Positions 1 through 13,400 of a DNA stretch of 64,000 nucleotides are shown in pieces. How positions within the stretch are numbered: position 1 is the first letter of the stretch; each line of letters begins with the position of its first letter. The DNA is from Sepioteuthis lessoniana (Eukaryota; Mollusca; Cephalopoda; Myopsida; Loliginidae): contig OY757921.1 in NCBI GenBank assembly GCA_963585895.1, positions 79,494,316 to 79,558,315 on the forward strand, written 5' to 3'. The notes beneath the pieces are model-generated. The model was given only the letters and a program-made list of their open reading frames with translations, made no database searches and was not told where the DNA came from. The translations under genes were made by a program, and so were the position numbers.

Positions 1-331
1 TTTTTTTTTTCAGAATTTTTTTCCATAAATGTAAACTCTGCATTGTTTGAAATTGGTTTATAACCAAAATTATTTTAATCTCACAAAAATATTTGTTCCA
101 AGGCTATTCTAAATGGTGACAAATCAAACTATGCTCCAGGCTTGAACAGAGTTCTGTCATCAAAATTTTGATGGTAAAAGAAATGCAAACCATGTGAAAT
201 TTACAGAATGTGTAATGTATATGGAGAAGCAAGTTTTAGTAAAAAAAAAATGTTTACAAGTAGGCTAAACATGGGTTTACTACTATGAGCTTGGTTTGGT
301 TATTTGGTCTAATTAGCATATCAATCCTTGT

Positions 332-459
332 GGTAATTTACTAAGCTTTTTGCTTAGATGTGGCACAAGGCCATATGAAAGGGGAACCCAATGAGACTCG
401 AACTCACTCGTGTAGGTTTGCAAGTCGAGCCTGGTAACCATTACACCACCAGAGGCGCC
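332..459 (-). mobile_element. tRNA-derived SINE, family A, 128 bp, intact 18-bp TSD
   Basis: Minus-strand element with A-box (GGTGTAATGGTTA) and B-box (GAGTTCGAGTCTC) promoter motifs. It is bounded by an exact 18-bp target-site duplication TAGCATATCAATCCTTGT at 314-331 and 460-477. The internal copy is nearly identical to those at 3912 and 7913, so the family is young. Confidence 0.93.
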
Positions 460-558
460 TAGCATATCAATCCTTGTTTATATAAAATGTATAAAAGATG
501 CGTTTCCTAAGTTTGAGGAACTTGTAAAATGGATTCCTCCGAGAAAAAAATTATTAGG

Positions 559-1130
559 TTTGGTTTGGTTTGTTGGGTTTTATGGCATATCAACCTTTGT
601 AGGTTATTTAACACCAAATCCATTTTTATCCAAATAAAAAGTTCTATTTCAAACAATTCAGTTTAGCATAAGTACACAGTTTAATTGTCAAAAACATTTC
701 TATTTCAAACTATTCAAGCAGTTATATGTAATAATTCAGTTAAGTGTAAATACAGTTTTAATGTCGAAAAACAGTTCTATTTGAAATAATTCAGTTAAGC
801 ATAAGCACGCAGTTTAAATGCAAGTACAGTTTAATTGTCAAAAACATTTCTATTTCAAGCTATTCAGTTTACTCAAACAATTCATTTTTACATAAGTATG
901 CTGTTAGTTCTATTTAACCCATAGATAGAGCCCTTATCAGGTGCTACCACACCGGGCCAGAGTGGACCTGGGAGCGATGGCAATGAAGGGGTACTTCGCA
1001 TTCCCCAAAACTCCAGCATTGCTGGAACCTCACCATCAGATTGTTTAGTGTCATATCCAGGACACTCGTTGGGGGGGTCTTACCCCTCTGCAGAGAAGCA
1101 GTCAGTGTATTCTACAGCCCCAGCCAACTG
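559..1130 (+). repeat. Interspersed repeat, family D, full copy
   Basis: Begins GGTTTGGTTTGGTTTGTTGG, then TTTTATGGCATATCAACC, several imperfect internal units of about 60-75 bp, a block CAGAGTGGACCTGGGAG, and ends CTACAGCCCCAGCCAACTGG. At least 14 full or partial copies lie in the window. No coding capacity; class unknown. Confidence 0.85.
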
Positions 1131-1350
1131 GGAAAAAAAATTAATAGAAAATGAGTTATATGAAAAAAAAATTTAAAATAGTAGATAAAGAGCAATATTT
1201 ACTCATGGAGTGATTTTGGAACATTTAAATGTCCAGCAAGACATTGAAAACTGGATAGCTTAACAGATGAAGATTGATCAATCTTTTCAAATTCTCAAGA
1301 ATATGACGGTAGCACCTTGTATTGTTAAAAAAAAATAATAGAAGACTTAC

Positions 1351-1495
1351 CTCCCCTTGATTGTCTTCATTGGGTATTCGTGGCGCCAGGGTTAGTAGAT
1401 TCAAATAACCAGATTGAATATCAGAACATAAATACTGAATTATTTCTTCTAAGTTGAGTCGGGAGTAAAGATGACTTTTGTACTGGATGGCAAAC
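1351..1495 (-). CDS. FIRRM: FIRRM coding exon 9 (last one inside the window)
   Basis: Completes the split lysine and encodes FAIQYKSHLYSRLNLEEIIQ to PNEDNQGE, 48 codons. LNLEEIIQYLCSDI corresponds to human LKHKDIITSLCEDI at the same spacing from the WK of exon 8. Donor GAG|GTAAGT; exon 10 is beyond the left edge. Confidence 0.92.
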
Positions 1496-4400
1496 CTGTT
1501 TTCAAAAGAAAACCATAAAATCAAATCAAAACTTGAAACGGATTTTTAATCAATAAACCACGCTTTACAAACTGATTATTTTGCTAATAGATTGATTTCA
1601 ATGATTGATCTTAACAGCATATCAACCTGTGTCGAGTTATTTCAAGCCTAGAGATTAAGGAATCATTTATATTCACTTTTTTGGGTGTAGTTGTTTCTTA
1701 AGAGTACTTTTTTGCACACAGTTATATGATATCAAGTATTCCTACCTAATAGAATCAGCCTAATTAGCTGGGCTTGTAGAATACACTGACTGCATCTCTG
1801 CAGAGGGGTAAGACCCTCCTCAACAAATGTCCTGGATAGGATACTAAGCAATCTGAAGGCCGTAGCTCCAGTAATGCTCCTTCATTGGCATTGCTCCAAG
1901 ATGCACTCTGGCCCAGAGTGGTAGGACTGACATCTATGAATCAAGTAGAACTGTTTGACATTTAAACAAATGACTTATGCTAAATTGAATTGTCTGATAA
2001 TTTAACTGTGTGTTAACAAATGACTGAATTTAATTGAATTGTTAGTGATACATAGCAATACTTGGAACCATTTAACAGTGTGCAAACAAATAAGTAATGT
2101 TGACTAGAATAATTAGTGTTAAATAGCAATACTTGTAACCACTTCACTGTGTGCAAAGGAATGAGTAATGTTGAATTATTAGTGTTAAATAGCAATGATT
2201 GAAACCATTTAACTGTGGAAACAATAGCAATACTAGTGTGCAAACAAAATAGTTCTAACTCATTTAAAAATGAAAGTTAAAATTTTCCAAAAAGATTCAT
2301 GTAAAGAGAAGTTCCAAGTACAAATAATTGTTTTACTAATAATGCTATAATTGGAATTTATGTGGTGCATTCAATAAGTTTCCAGACTTTTTTTTGGTAC
2401 AGGTATTTAAAATTGCTGTAGACTCTTGAAAATTCAGTATGTTATTGCTATACATCTTATGAGATGACAGACCAATTTTTAAGATTTCAGCTTCAAATGA
2501 ACACCTACAGCAGCAATTGGAATACACCCTACTAAAGCTTGATTGTCACAGCTGATGAATTTCAAAAATGCAATCTGGACCTGAGGAAGAATGATATGCA
2601 ATAAAATTCTGTTTTAAACTTGGAAAAAATGACACAGAAACGTATGAAATGCTTCAGACTGCTTTTCAACCATTTTGCATGAACCAAGCATCAGTTTTTG
2701 AGTGACATAAGAGATTCAAGGAAGACAGGGAGTCTGTGAGGGATGATGAGAGGTGTGGGCGGAGTAAAGAAGCCAATACACCAGAGTTGATTGGCCAAAG
2801 GGTTAGGGTTACTATGTTGACGTTTTAAGGGAGTTCAGGAAGAGATGGGCATCAACACAGTTCCTCACCCTCACTATAGTCCAGAGCTTGCTCCCTGTGA
2901 CTTTTGGTTATTCCCTAAGCTCAGAGGCTGTCATTACGAGACAATTGAGGAGATGAAAGAGGCTGTGACGAAGGTCATTGACACGCTCACACAAGAGGAC
3001 TTCCATGTGGCCTTTCAGAAATTGTTGGAACGGTACAAGTGCATTGCAGCCAGAGGAGATTACTTCAAAGGGGACTAGAGTTTCATGTGTGTACTATCAA
3101 TAAAAGTGCCTATATGAAAAAAGTCTGGAAACTTATTTAATTATCCTTGTACATGATTGGAAAATTTTTCTCAGAAATATTTCACATTTTAAAACTACCT
3201 GAATATATTCTTATCTCGATCCTAACCTATAATATCTTTTATTCTAATTCATTTAAAAAGGATTAGTTTTGGGTTTTTGTTTTCAATTATAAGGTTTTTT
3301 GGGGTTTTTTAAACTTAATATTCATTATAACACCATATAAAACATAATTTGTCAGACATTTCTTTTCCTTCAAGTTTGCTGATCACATTTTATTCTGATA
3401 TGGCAGGAGCTGAAAAGAACAGAAGCAACTAAGTTCTTTCTCTGCTTGCTACATTACCTTGTATTGACATAAAGCTCAACACTAAATTTCTGACAGGCTG
3501 GGTATTAGTATGAAGAATATATATATATATATATATGTATTGACTTTGTATCACATCCTGCCTATTGTAGAGGGGTTGGGTAAATCCAGACCTGACTCCT
3601 TTAATATGAATATTGTAGACAAACTCATGAAGTTAAATTTAACAGAAAACAAACAGAAAGTTTGGTTAAATGTGTTATGATCATTCAACTAAAGACAATT
3701 ATTATATTATGGATATAATGTATTTTACAAGTATTAAACCTGGAAGAGCAATCTTATACTTAAACATAAAATCACCTGAATTTTCCTTCTAGTGTAAAAC
3801 TGAGATATTTGTTGGACTAAATCAAATTATGACACACAAGGTTACATTAATGCTTTGGTTTGTTTGGCTTCTTTTTTTTTTTTGTTTAATGGCATATCAA
3901 AAGCTTTGTGGAAATTTACTAAGCTTTTTGCTTAGATGTGGCACAAGGCCATATGAAAGGGGCACCCAATGAGACTCGAACTCACTCGTGTAGGTTTGCT
4001 AGCCGAGCTTGCTAACCATTACACCACCAGAGGCGCCTTATCAAAAGCTTTGTGGCTTATTCATTGTCAAAATCATCCTTACATAAGAACAATAGCACTA
4101 CTATTTAACCCATAGCTGAGGGAATAAGGAAGTTCATAACTTTTCAAAAGGTATTAGTCTGAAAGTGAACATAATAGCACAACAGGAGATGGAACTAACT
4201 TACTACAATGTTGCAGTCCAACATGTTAGCCACAATGCCACAGAGATCCCCACCACCTGCATTAATGGAATACTTGAAAGGAATAAACTCATTATTAATG
4301 GCTTGTATCATAAAACATAGAAAGTTGGTCAACCATAGTCAAGGGTCCCAAAGGCCCCTTTTTCAATAGCTACAACACCAAGGTGTAGGAGAGGGCACTA

Positions 4401-7400
4401 CTCCTTTCCCTGGATTGCTCTACTTTACCCTTGATCTGTACCTTATAATATTGAGCAAGGAGGCATTATGTACCATTTTCTTGAGTCTTTGATATGACTC
4501 AACCTGGGATTGAACCCTAGTCTACTGGACCATTAGCAAACACTCTAACCATTATGCCAATAAGCTGGTCTCATAAAACATACTGACCACTATTTACAAG
4601 TATTCCTAATATGAAGTACAGTAATTGACCTTACTCAAAGTTTACTGTCCTACTAATGAGCAGTTTTAGCAGACAACTTTCTGACAGAAGGTGCATTCTG
4701 TGAGGATCAAACTTACTATCAATATATATATATATATATATACTTTGATATTCACAAAAGAATCAGCCAGATGAAGCCATTGTTTCAATTGTGTATCTTG
4801 TGTTGTTGAAACAGATTGAGTCAGTTGGTATATTAGCTAATATTTTTCTGTTGCCATTTTATGAAGAAATAAGTTTGTTTTTTGTTTTTTCTCTTTTCTT
4901 ATGGATTATACAATGACTGAAGAATGAATCAACCAAAATGTAGAGTTAACAATATCAAAAACAAAAAAAGGACTTACATTTTTTGACAAAAATTTGGAAT
5001 GTTAATGCATCTTTGCGAAATTAGATGTTTTTGACAAGTTGGCATTTTGACAGAGAACGATGATGCTTTTAGCTGATTTAAGACAAACATTTCTGACTTA
5101 CTTGGACAAGGACTTCCATAAACTGATCATTATTTTGATGTCCAGAGCAGGTACTAATTTGCATAAGTTGAACAGACCATGACAAACTGAAAACATAATT
5201 CAAAATCAATCAAAGATTTTTTTTACATATTAGATCCCCCTTTCCCAAAAAAGTGGAATGTAACACAAGACTGTGGGTACCCTCATGAATATGGGGATAC
5301 CATATATACTCAATTAATGAATGAATCCCGATTTTTAGTCACAAAAAAGTGTTTTTATCATATGTTAGATGTAATAAATGGTTAACTTTTATTAGCTAAC
5401 AAAAATATTTCTTCAACAATGACATAAAGAGAAAACATTCAAACACTTATTTATACTTTCAAAACTACTGTAATACAATTAAAATCAATGCAATCCCATA
5501 AATAAACAATGTAGTCTAGACCTTAACATAGCTTACTGTGTTTACTTGGAAGATAATGAAATTTTACGTAATGTTGCTTATTATTCATGATATTTTTATA
5601 TATATGCACAAGGGTTGTAAATAGTAAACAATGTTAAGTAAAAACCTTATTATTTTTATTTAGGGTCTTTGTTTAGGTATAGGCTATGCAGGGACATTTT
5701 GGATCAAAGTTATGGCAAGGTTAGGCCTATAAAAAAGTTAAGCTTTGAAATTTCAAAAATATATCTCATGTAATGAATAACCCCTTGTTTTTGAGGGGAA
5801 AAGTTGGTAACAAAAAATCATTTATTACACAAGTATATATGGTAGTTTCTGGAATGCTTCAGGCAGTAAATATGACCCAGACCCTACCAATTTCAGAGAT
5901 GAGTGTAGCGTAGTGGTTATCATCATTTGTAAATGACTGAGTGAAAGTAAGGACTGGAGGCTACAGAATGTAAAGTTCATGAGTAGTTTCGATAGATTTA
6001 TTTAGCTTAACATTTATCATCGCAAGAAACGGAATTAGTCACCAATATTCCAATTCTAGACAAGGCTGTTTGCATTTCACTTTATGCTAATGCCTTAAGG
6101 AAAGCAATAAGTCTATTTTTTCTCCTCCACTACCCCAGCTATGGGTAAATAGGATAGATTGGGCTCTTTAATCTTGGTAAGCAAACAGTCTAGAAGAAAA
6201 CCTTCAAATTCAAACCAGCTATACACCACTTGAAAATTGACCTTGTGTCACATTCCTGCAAATTGTAGAAATTTTGGATAATTACAGACCCTACCACTTT
6301 GAGTGCAATGGAGTAGTGCAGCCTGCTGAGACACCATCCTGGAACTGGACTTTGAATTTTTTTATTTAGGTTACAAAGAGGCAATAGATATCAGATATAT
6401 ATACTTTGATAGTTATGTTGAAAATAATATAAAGATTATTATCAAAGGATTAAACATTATTTCAATAAAGTTAATATGTATTTTCCACATATTAAGCTTC
6501 TTAATCCTTAGGAAATTAATTCATTTTTATCTTTATAAAAAACAAAACTAAAAAAAAAGCAATATGAAATAAGTTACACAAATAATGTTACAAAAATAAT
6601 AATAGTCTACTCACTTGTAGAAAGATCTGTTGCATCTTGTTCAGTTGGTTTGATAGTCAATTTGTCCAAACAATTGAGCAAAGACTGACAACAACAAGAA
6701 AATGACATAAAAAGTGACTTTCTAAAATTGGACATTTATTAAATCATGAATTATCATACACAATAAAAAATTAATGCATACATTTTAATTTCCATAAGAG
6801 AATTTTTTTTAGATCTCTAGACCTGGAGCCTCACCATCAGATGCAGTTTAGTCAGGATACCCAGACAATTTTTTTCAACACTAAGAACAACATACTTATT
6901 AATGCATGGATTTATCTGATTTCCTACCAATTCAGATTTGACAGAAAGTCATTTACAGGGAGGGGGCACAGGACTCGTGTGATCATTACAAAAAATGCTT
7001 GGTCCTTTTGGCATTATCCTTTAGGAGTGCCTCAGGCATCAAGCAAGAAACTCATCCTTGCTAAGCAAGTACTGCCTAAGTGAAAGGCCATCTGGGACCA
7101 GTTGAGCCCTGAAATGCCAAGTAAGTATATTGTATTATTATTAATTTTAACTAATATTTTCTTCCATCATAATTTTTTGGGTTGCTTCCTATTGCAACTC
7201 ATTTGGATCATCAATCTATGACAATGAGGAAATAGTACGAATAAGAAATAATAACGAATAAGCTCTCTGTGAAATTCAAGCTCACCTCCCATTTGTCTTA
7301 GAGAAGCCTAGTTAAACACACCAGCTGTTTTAATAATCTGAGCTACAAGAGCTTACAAATCTAACCTTATAAATTCATCTTTACTCTTTATGCATTTAAT

Positions 7401-10400
7401 ATAATGATTATTGTCATAGAAAATAGAATTAGCACCTAGACTTTAAATCCCGGACGAGGCTGTTGACTTTTCACTTCATGTTAATACCCTTGGGAAAGGC
7501 ATGAATCCATCGATTCTCCTCCCCAGCAATGGATAAATAAATAGTAGGGTAGACTGGTTTTTTAGCCTTGACACTGCTGGAGAAGTAGGGATGAGCTCAT
7601 AAGAGATGTACTCTTGTGGACCCCTACACATGGCCGAGCAAAGGCAGGGCGACTAGCTCAAACCTACATACAGCAGCTCTGTGTAGATACGGGATGTAGC
7701 CCTGAGGACCTACCGGAAGCAATAGACGATAGGGAGGGGTGGCAAGAGAGGGTCAGGGATATCTGTGCTGATGGCTCGACATGATGAGGTAACCAGTCTA
7801 AGAGAAGGAAAACTTAATTCAAACCAGCTTTATTCCACTCAAAAATTGACCTTGTGTCACACCCTGCTCATGGTTGAAGGATTGGATAAATACATACTCT
7901 TTTCTTGATCTTGGGCACCTCTGGTGGTGTAATGGTTAGCAAACTAGACTAGCAAACCTACATGAGTGAGTTCGAGTCTCATTGGGTGCCCCATTTATTT
8001 GGCCTTGTGCTACATCGAAGCAAAGAGCTTCATAAATCACTACTCTTTTCTTGATCTTCTTCAGTGTTCTAGTAGAATTAAAAGATATTCATTGTTTTAG
8101 ACAACTTCACAAGTCTATTCAACCAGAACTTACCTGCCTTAGAAAAGAGATATCTTTGGCAGCTTTCCAGGGAATTGAATTTTTTTTTATAAAGAGAATA
8201 CTGACTTAGCACAGAAATCAATGTATTGTCATCATTCCAAAAACTATTCAGTTGAATGATAGGATTTACTCAACAGAAAATTTCAGATAGGATATTGTTA
8301 TCTTATCAGTCCCATTATGTTGCAAGAAACATAAGTAATACAAATGACTAAATAGATTTAAACAAAAAAAAAGAACAATTATATTCAATAGTTTAATTTG
8401 TACAAGTCAAAGAAGAAAAAAAAACAATTACCAGTTGAAGTTTGTGTGTTTTTTTGAAGAGGTTGGACAGGATTTCTGAAAGTGCTGGTAGAAGCTTGCC
8501 ATAGATCTGAGAACTTTCCTGGAAAAGAGATTTCCACAATCCTTAATGATCAATGATAATTATTCTTTGTTATTAGTAGAATCATTGATTTGGTTTTGAT
8601 AACAATTTTATTTTTAGAAACAGTACTTTTAGTCCTTGATTAACTTGTGAAGAATTTGCATTCACTCTTTAACTGTCTTTCATAAAAAAATACTCTACAG
8701 AATTGTCTTTAATTGGAATCATTTTGAGATGAGGCTTCTTAATCTGAGAATTAAATTTTTATTTATTGCAGACTTTTTGTCCTCATCTTGGTAGTTTTTG
8801 TGTAGTTTCTTCTTCACTACGTTTCAGACAAATTTCACCTCTGGCCTTCTTCAGGTGATTAACCACGACCTCGGATAGGAATGCTGAGTCTTGTAACCGT
8901 ATCCCCAGTAATTACTGCCTTCCATAGTTGTTGTCTATTGCACCTATGGAAGGCAGTAATTACTAGGGATACGGTTACAAGACTCAGCATTCCTATCCGA
9001 GGTCGCAGTTAATCACCTGAAGAAGGCCAGAGGTGAAATTTGTCCGAAACGTAGTGAAGAAGAAACTACACAAAAACTACCAAGATGAGGACAAAAAGTC
9101 TGCATTAATTAATACTCTACAGAACATTTCAAAATTTCGAAAAAAAAAAAAAGCTACTTCAAATTATTTACAACATCCAAATAAATAAAAAAGTTACAAA
9201 TGGTCCAAATTGTAGCACAGTCACTGATGAATGCTATGTCAATGATGGCTAATCATCAAAGAGAGGAGAAAAAACACAAAACTTGCTTCAAGTGTTTGGA
9301 CCTCTGTTGTTTTATTGTCTCTGTTCAGTTTCTGGGGCCCTTCTAAGTCACTGGAAATGGATAATGAACACAACATATGGGGCAGCTTCTTCATTCTAGT
9401 AGGAGCCAGATCTTCTTGTACCTTTGAATGGTTCATTCACTTTTCATATATACAACTACTTGTACTGCAGCCACCAAAAGAGAAGGCTAATCAAGAAACC
9501 TATCTTTTTTATTGAGGTTCACAGAACACCCAATCTCCACTTCCCACCTTGCATGGGTAGCATCACACAGCTAGCGTCCTTGAAGACTAGAAGACTAACT
9601 TAGTTAACAGTTGTTTTCAGTCTTGGGTGCTAGATCAACCATATCTTGTTACACCTAGCCTACCAGATGAAGGGGTACTCTGCATCCCTCAAAGCTCCAG
9701 CATTACTAGTCTCACCATCAGATTGCTTAGTATTATATCCAGGACTCATTAGAGGGGTCTTACACATCAGTCAAAATGCAGTCAGTGTAATCTATAGCCT
9801 CAGCCAACTAGTCTATACCGTATCGTTGTAATTGATGTACTCATGTTGTGCATTGCTTCAGAACATGTGTGATTTGAAAGCCACATAGATGAACATGTAA
9901 TGTAGTTTAATTCAGGAACTTACATTTTACAAGTTCAAATTGAGTCATAACACCGCCAAAGCAACCATAAATATTTGTTACATGGAAAGTGAAGATACAG
10001 TTAATCAGTAACCAGATTGTTCAAGAAATTTAACTCATGTTGAAAGAACCTCAACAATCAGGCAAGGGCAAGTGGGCCTAAAACTGTGGATACCAAAGCT
10101 ATACTCCAAGATATAGAAGCAAATCAGTTGAAAAGTATCAGGCAAGCTCAACATCTCACAGTCTCGTGTTTGTTTGTTTGGGTTTTATGGCAATATCAAC
10201 CTTTGTAGGTTATTTAATATCAAATCCATTTTTATACAAATAAACAGTTCTATTTTAAACAATTTAGTTTAGCATAAGTACACAGTTTAATAGTCAAAAA
10301 CATTCTTATTTCAAGCTATTCAGTTTAGTCAAACAGTTCTAATTCAAACAATTCATTTTAGTATAAGTATAGTTTTTGTCAAAACAGTTCTATTTCAAAC

Positions 10401-13400
10401 AATTCAGTTTAGCATAAGTAAGTAGTTTAAATGTCAAAACAGTTCAAGATATTCAGTTAAGCATAAGTATACAGTTTAGTTCTATTTGACCCATAGATAG
10501 GACCCTATCGGGTACTACCACTCTGGGCCAGAGTGGACCTAGGAGTGATGGCAATGAAGGGGTACTCTGCATTCCCCAAAGCTCCAGCATTACTGGAACC
10601 TTACCATTAGAGTGTTTAGGGTCATTTCAAGGATACTCGTTGAGGGAGTGTTACCCTTCTGCAGAGATGTAGTCGGTGTATTCTACAGCCCCAGTCAACT
10701 GGGCAATCACTGTCTAGTGGGGTTCATTACTTTCAAGACTTCAGTAAAAAGCATCCCAAGCAACCAAATTGTGCCTCACATTATCAAAATATTGCAAAAT
10801 TTTTCGACTCACTCTCATACAAACATTTTCCTTTAGAAACTTACAAAAGTAAAGATAAGAAATCTCACCTTGCAATGCTCATAGGATTTTATGAGAGTTT
10901 TAATAACAGACGGTGGCAAGGAATGGATGCTCTCTAAGTCCACTGGTTGGTTGGTGCCTAAGACATATTTCACACAGGTATCAGAACATTCCAGAATGTC
11001 TAACACAAGCTGAAAGAAAGCAAAAGAAAGTTTGACAAAATTTTTTTTAAATACATCAAATTAGTCTTTTAAATTACATCTTTCATTTTAGTTGCCTTTA
11101 TAAGGCTTCAAAACACTCTGAAACTTCCATTTCTCCTATCCAATTTTATTATCTAACATAAAATTTAAGTAGGACAATATTCCTCATAAAAATATACAGA
11201 TTGCACTTTTTTATTTCACTGGTCCCATAACTGGTTTGATTATTTGGGTGCTACTCATGTAGTATACCTTGTGTAGGAATAGCTTGGCAGAGCCCATTCC
11301 TCTCCAGGTCTACAACTGGTTTAAATTCAGAGTTTTCCTTCTCTTAGATCAGTTGTCATACTAAGGCTAAAAAGGCCAACCATATTTACCAACCCCTCCA
11401 CTTGGGCAGGATATGACACAAGGTCAGTTTTTAAGCGGAATTTAACAGGTTTGAATTCAGAGTTTTCCTTCTCCTAGACTAGTTGCCTCATCAAGGCTGA
11501 AGAACCTAGTCTGCCCTACTATCTACCCATAGCTGGAGGGAAAATAATTGGATTCATACCTTTCCCAAGGGTATTAGTGCTATGTGAAATTCAATCAGCC
11601 TCGTCCAGGATTTTAACTCGCATCGTCGTGTCCATTTCCTCCGACGATAACCATTACATCACGGGCACCTCTACTAAAAAGGTCAACCTTCTCTACCATC
11701 TACCCATAGATAGCGGGAGAATAGTTGGATTCATACTTTTCCCAAGGGTATTAGTGCCATCTGAATATGAGTAGATGAATCCACTTCCTATAATGATAAC
11801 CATTAAACAATGAACACCTCACAATACTCTTCAAAAACAAATCAATTCTATTGTTACCAATTCTAAGTTACCTTACTACTCAACAATCCATTAATGATTG
11901 TACTGAGATGGAAAAACTTTCTGCAATGAAATTCAATAAATAAGACCCAAAAACACCAATAGGTTGGAATATCTTTACCACAAGTATTTAGCCACTAATA
12001 ACTTTGTTCCCTTTTCAACAGCGATATCATTGCAAAATATAATAATTAAAGAAAAGAATAGAGAATATTTTTCATAAAGTACCTATTCTTCGTAAAGGTT
12101 ATGGAAATTTTAGACAATGGTGCTTTTCTTCTTTCTCCATTTAAAATACATTTGTAAAGCCAATGTCTAAAATTGTTAATTCATTTCTTTTTCAAGATCT
12201 GTCCAACCATTTTGAATATCTCAAGAACTAATTGTGACACCTTGATGAATCTTGGCAATCAATCAGAGGGGACATTACTGCATATGCCTTAACATACACT
12301 CCCACAGGATTACTCAGTCAGCAATGAGATATCATTAATTGAGTTTGTGTAGAGTGTGACCATTGCATTCACAATGACTGAGGGTTTTTTTTCTGATGTG
12401 GAGTTTTTTTGACAAAATACTGCATTATCTCAGAGGATGCAATCAAGCAAAAGTGGACTGTCTTTGAAAAGTGGAAGAGGCACTCGTATAAATGTGTAAG
12501 GTCTCAAGGAACAGTATTTTGAAGAGGACTAAGCGACCATTGCCTTACATAGATTCTTTATTATTATTAAATAGCTGGACAGATATGGTATTATTAAAAT
12601 GAATTAAATATTTTGTATTTAATTTTTTACTTACAAGGACTTGCTGCAAGATTTATTAGTTGGTTTTATTGGGTTTTATGGCATACCAACCATTGTAGGT
12701 TATTTAATGGCAAATCCTATTTATACATATATATTGAATATATATGATTTGGTTAGGTTGGGTTTTGTGGCATATCAACCAATGTAGGTTATTTAATGCC
12801 AAATCTTATTTAAACATATTAAATATATAGGATTTGGTTTTGTTGGGTTTTATGACATATCAACCATTGTTGGTTATTCAATGCCAAATCCAGTTTATAC
12901 ATATATATTAAATATATGATTTGTCAACAAAGTCAAATGGTTCCAAGTATTGCTATGTATCACTAACAATTCAATTAAACATCAATCCTTTATTTACACA
13001 CAATTAAATCCTCAAACAGTTCTATTTTTTACAATTCAATTTAGCATAAGTCATTTGTTTGCACTCAGTTTGAATTTCAAACAGATCTATTTGACCCATA
13101 GATAGGACCCTATCAGGTGCTACTATTCCAGGCCAGAGTGAATCTGAGAGTAATGGCAATGAAGGGGTACTCTGCATTCCCCAAAGCTCCTGCATTACTG
13201 GACCCTCACCATGAAATTTTTTAATGTTATATCCAGGACGCTTGTAGGGAGGGGGGCTTAGCCCTCTGCAAAGATGCAGTTGATATATTCTACAGCTCCA
13301 GCTGATTGGGCTGGAAAGATTTATTAGTGCTAAAAGTAAATAGATGTGGGGGTATCTCTCTTTTAAAATTTGTACCATATGAAGTTCTTAAATTTAAAAT

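Noticed and set aside
420-460. tRNA genes, suggested by A and B boxes here and at 3980, 7925, 18380, 23115, 46150 and 57180
   Set aside because: No cloverleaf can be folded; all belong to SINEs with target duplications or shared tails.
5102-5186. Alternative frame LSWSVQLMQISTCSGHQ for FIRRM exon 8, which first suggested FANCI
   Set aside because: It does not keep phase with neighbouring exons; the in-phase frame matches FIRRM well.
8120-8175. Possible FIRRM exon NSIPWKAAKDISFLRQ with a GTAAG donor
   Set aside because: No convincing acceptor, and exons 6 and 7 already join in phase with no gap against human FIRRM.
8990-9055. Hammerhead-ribozyme-like CTGAAGA ... CGAAAC
   Set aside because: The core strings are present, but the helix between them has only about two pairs and the outer stem is not evident.
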